Origin: JAIVJN01 sp036732565
GTDB taxonomy: Bacteria; Acidobacteriota; Vicinamibacteria; Vicinamibacterales; UBA2999
Reading direction: 5' to 3'
DNA length: 5,348 nt
Assembly (NCBI GenBank): GCA_036732565.1
Contig: DAINCF010000498.1
Coordinates: 1-5,348, forward strand
The number at the start of each line of letters is the position of its first letter. The stretch's first letter is position 1. Position numbers and translations under genes: made by a program. Below, piece after piece: positions 5,250 through 5,348 of the stretch. Below the pieces are notes generated by a model. The model was not told the DNA's origin. It saw nothing but the letters and a program-made list of their open reading frames with translations, and ran no database searches.

Positions 5250-5348
5250 ATGCGCCTTCGCCACATGACTCGTGCCGCCGTCGCGTGCGCCGCTCTTGCG
5301 GCCATCCCGCCATCGGCCGCCGCGCAACACTCGGTAACCGGGCGCCTG
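5250..5348 (+). CDS. N-terminus of a secreted or outer-membrane protein (partial; possibly a second TonB-dependent receptor)
   Basis: An ATG at 5250 opens a frame that stays open to the window edge (33 codons). AAGGGA at 5235-5240 is a reasonable ribosome site nine bases upstream; a second in-frame ATG at 5265 is possible. The sequence is a clear Sec signal peptide: basic MRLRHMTR, an Ala-rich hydrophobic core, then PPSAAA before QHS, suggesting cleavage after AAA. The mature protein starts QHSVTGRL, similar to the QNATITGRI that follows the signal peptide of the receptor at 2444. By analogy, a carboxypeptidase-regulatory-like domain and a TonB-dependent receptor may follow, but only the first eight or so mature residues are visible. 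Export is well supported and the family is a guess. Confidence 0.65.
   Translation, partial: MRLRHMTRAAVACAALAAIPPSAAAQHSVTGRL

Noticed and set aside
1..5348. CRISPR array, insertion sequence with transposase, or rRNA/tRNA genes
   Set aside because: No regularly spaced short repeats, no transposase motifs in any frame and no conserved RNA gene sequences were seen. The only repeat family is the two-copy element.

Overview
The window is high-GC bacterial DNA (about two thirds G+C, judged by eye) from a Gram-negative organism. The evidence for an outer membrane is a complete TonB-dependent receptor with a signal peptide, and a second secreted protein beginning at the right edge. The fused carboxypeptidase-regulatory-like domain at the receptor N-terminus, the high GC and the toxin-antitoxin debris fit a soil-type Acidobacteriota such as Vicinamibacteria. 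That placement is an inference from style, with no marker gene to support it.

Left third (1-1412, all plus strand). The window opens with the tail of an unidentified gene (ends 68). An 18-codon relic follows (82-138) that matches the start of DUF5615 PIN-like toxins and then stops. Next come an intact Sel1-repeat protein (156-779) and a type II toxin-antitoxin pair: an 'addiction module' antitoxin (872-1120) overlapped by a RelE/ParE-family toxin (1098-1412). The antitoxin appears to have an extended -10 promoter placed so that its mRNA would be leaderless.

Middle (1413-4735). A gene-poor stretch of about 450 bases carries the first copy of a diverged repeat. It is followed by a divergent regulator/transporter pair: a MarR-family repressor on the minus strand (1861-2370) and a 763-residue TonB-dependent receptor on the plus strand (2444-4735). 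Their 73-base intergenic region holds a perfect 10+10 inverted repeat with a 4-base spacer, an excellent candidate MarR operator. The simplest model is that the MarR protein senses a small molecule and controls both itself and the outer-membrane receptor.

Right end (4736-5348). A 514-base non-coding stretch carries a weak hairpin after the receptor, the second copy of the diverged repeat, and a set of strong inverted repeats, including a 41-base nested hairpin at 5159-5199. A signal-peptide-bearing gene then starts at 5250 and runs off the window.

The items most worth following are the repeat pair (31 of 33 bases identical in the core, with an alignable peptide frame outside it) flanking the MarR/receptor locus in the same orientation, the MarR operator, the leaderless antitoxin promoter, the truncated PIN-like toxin and the nested hairpin. 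I found no clearly new multi-gene system.
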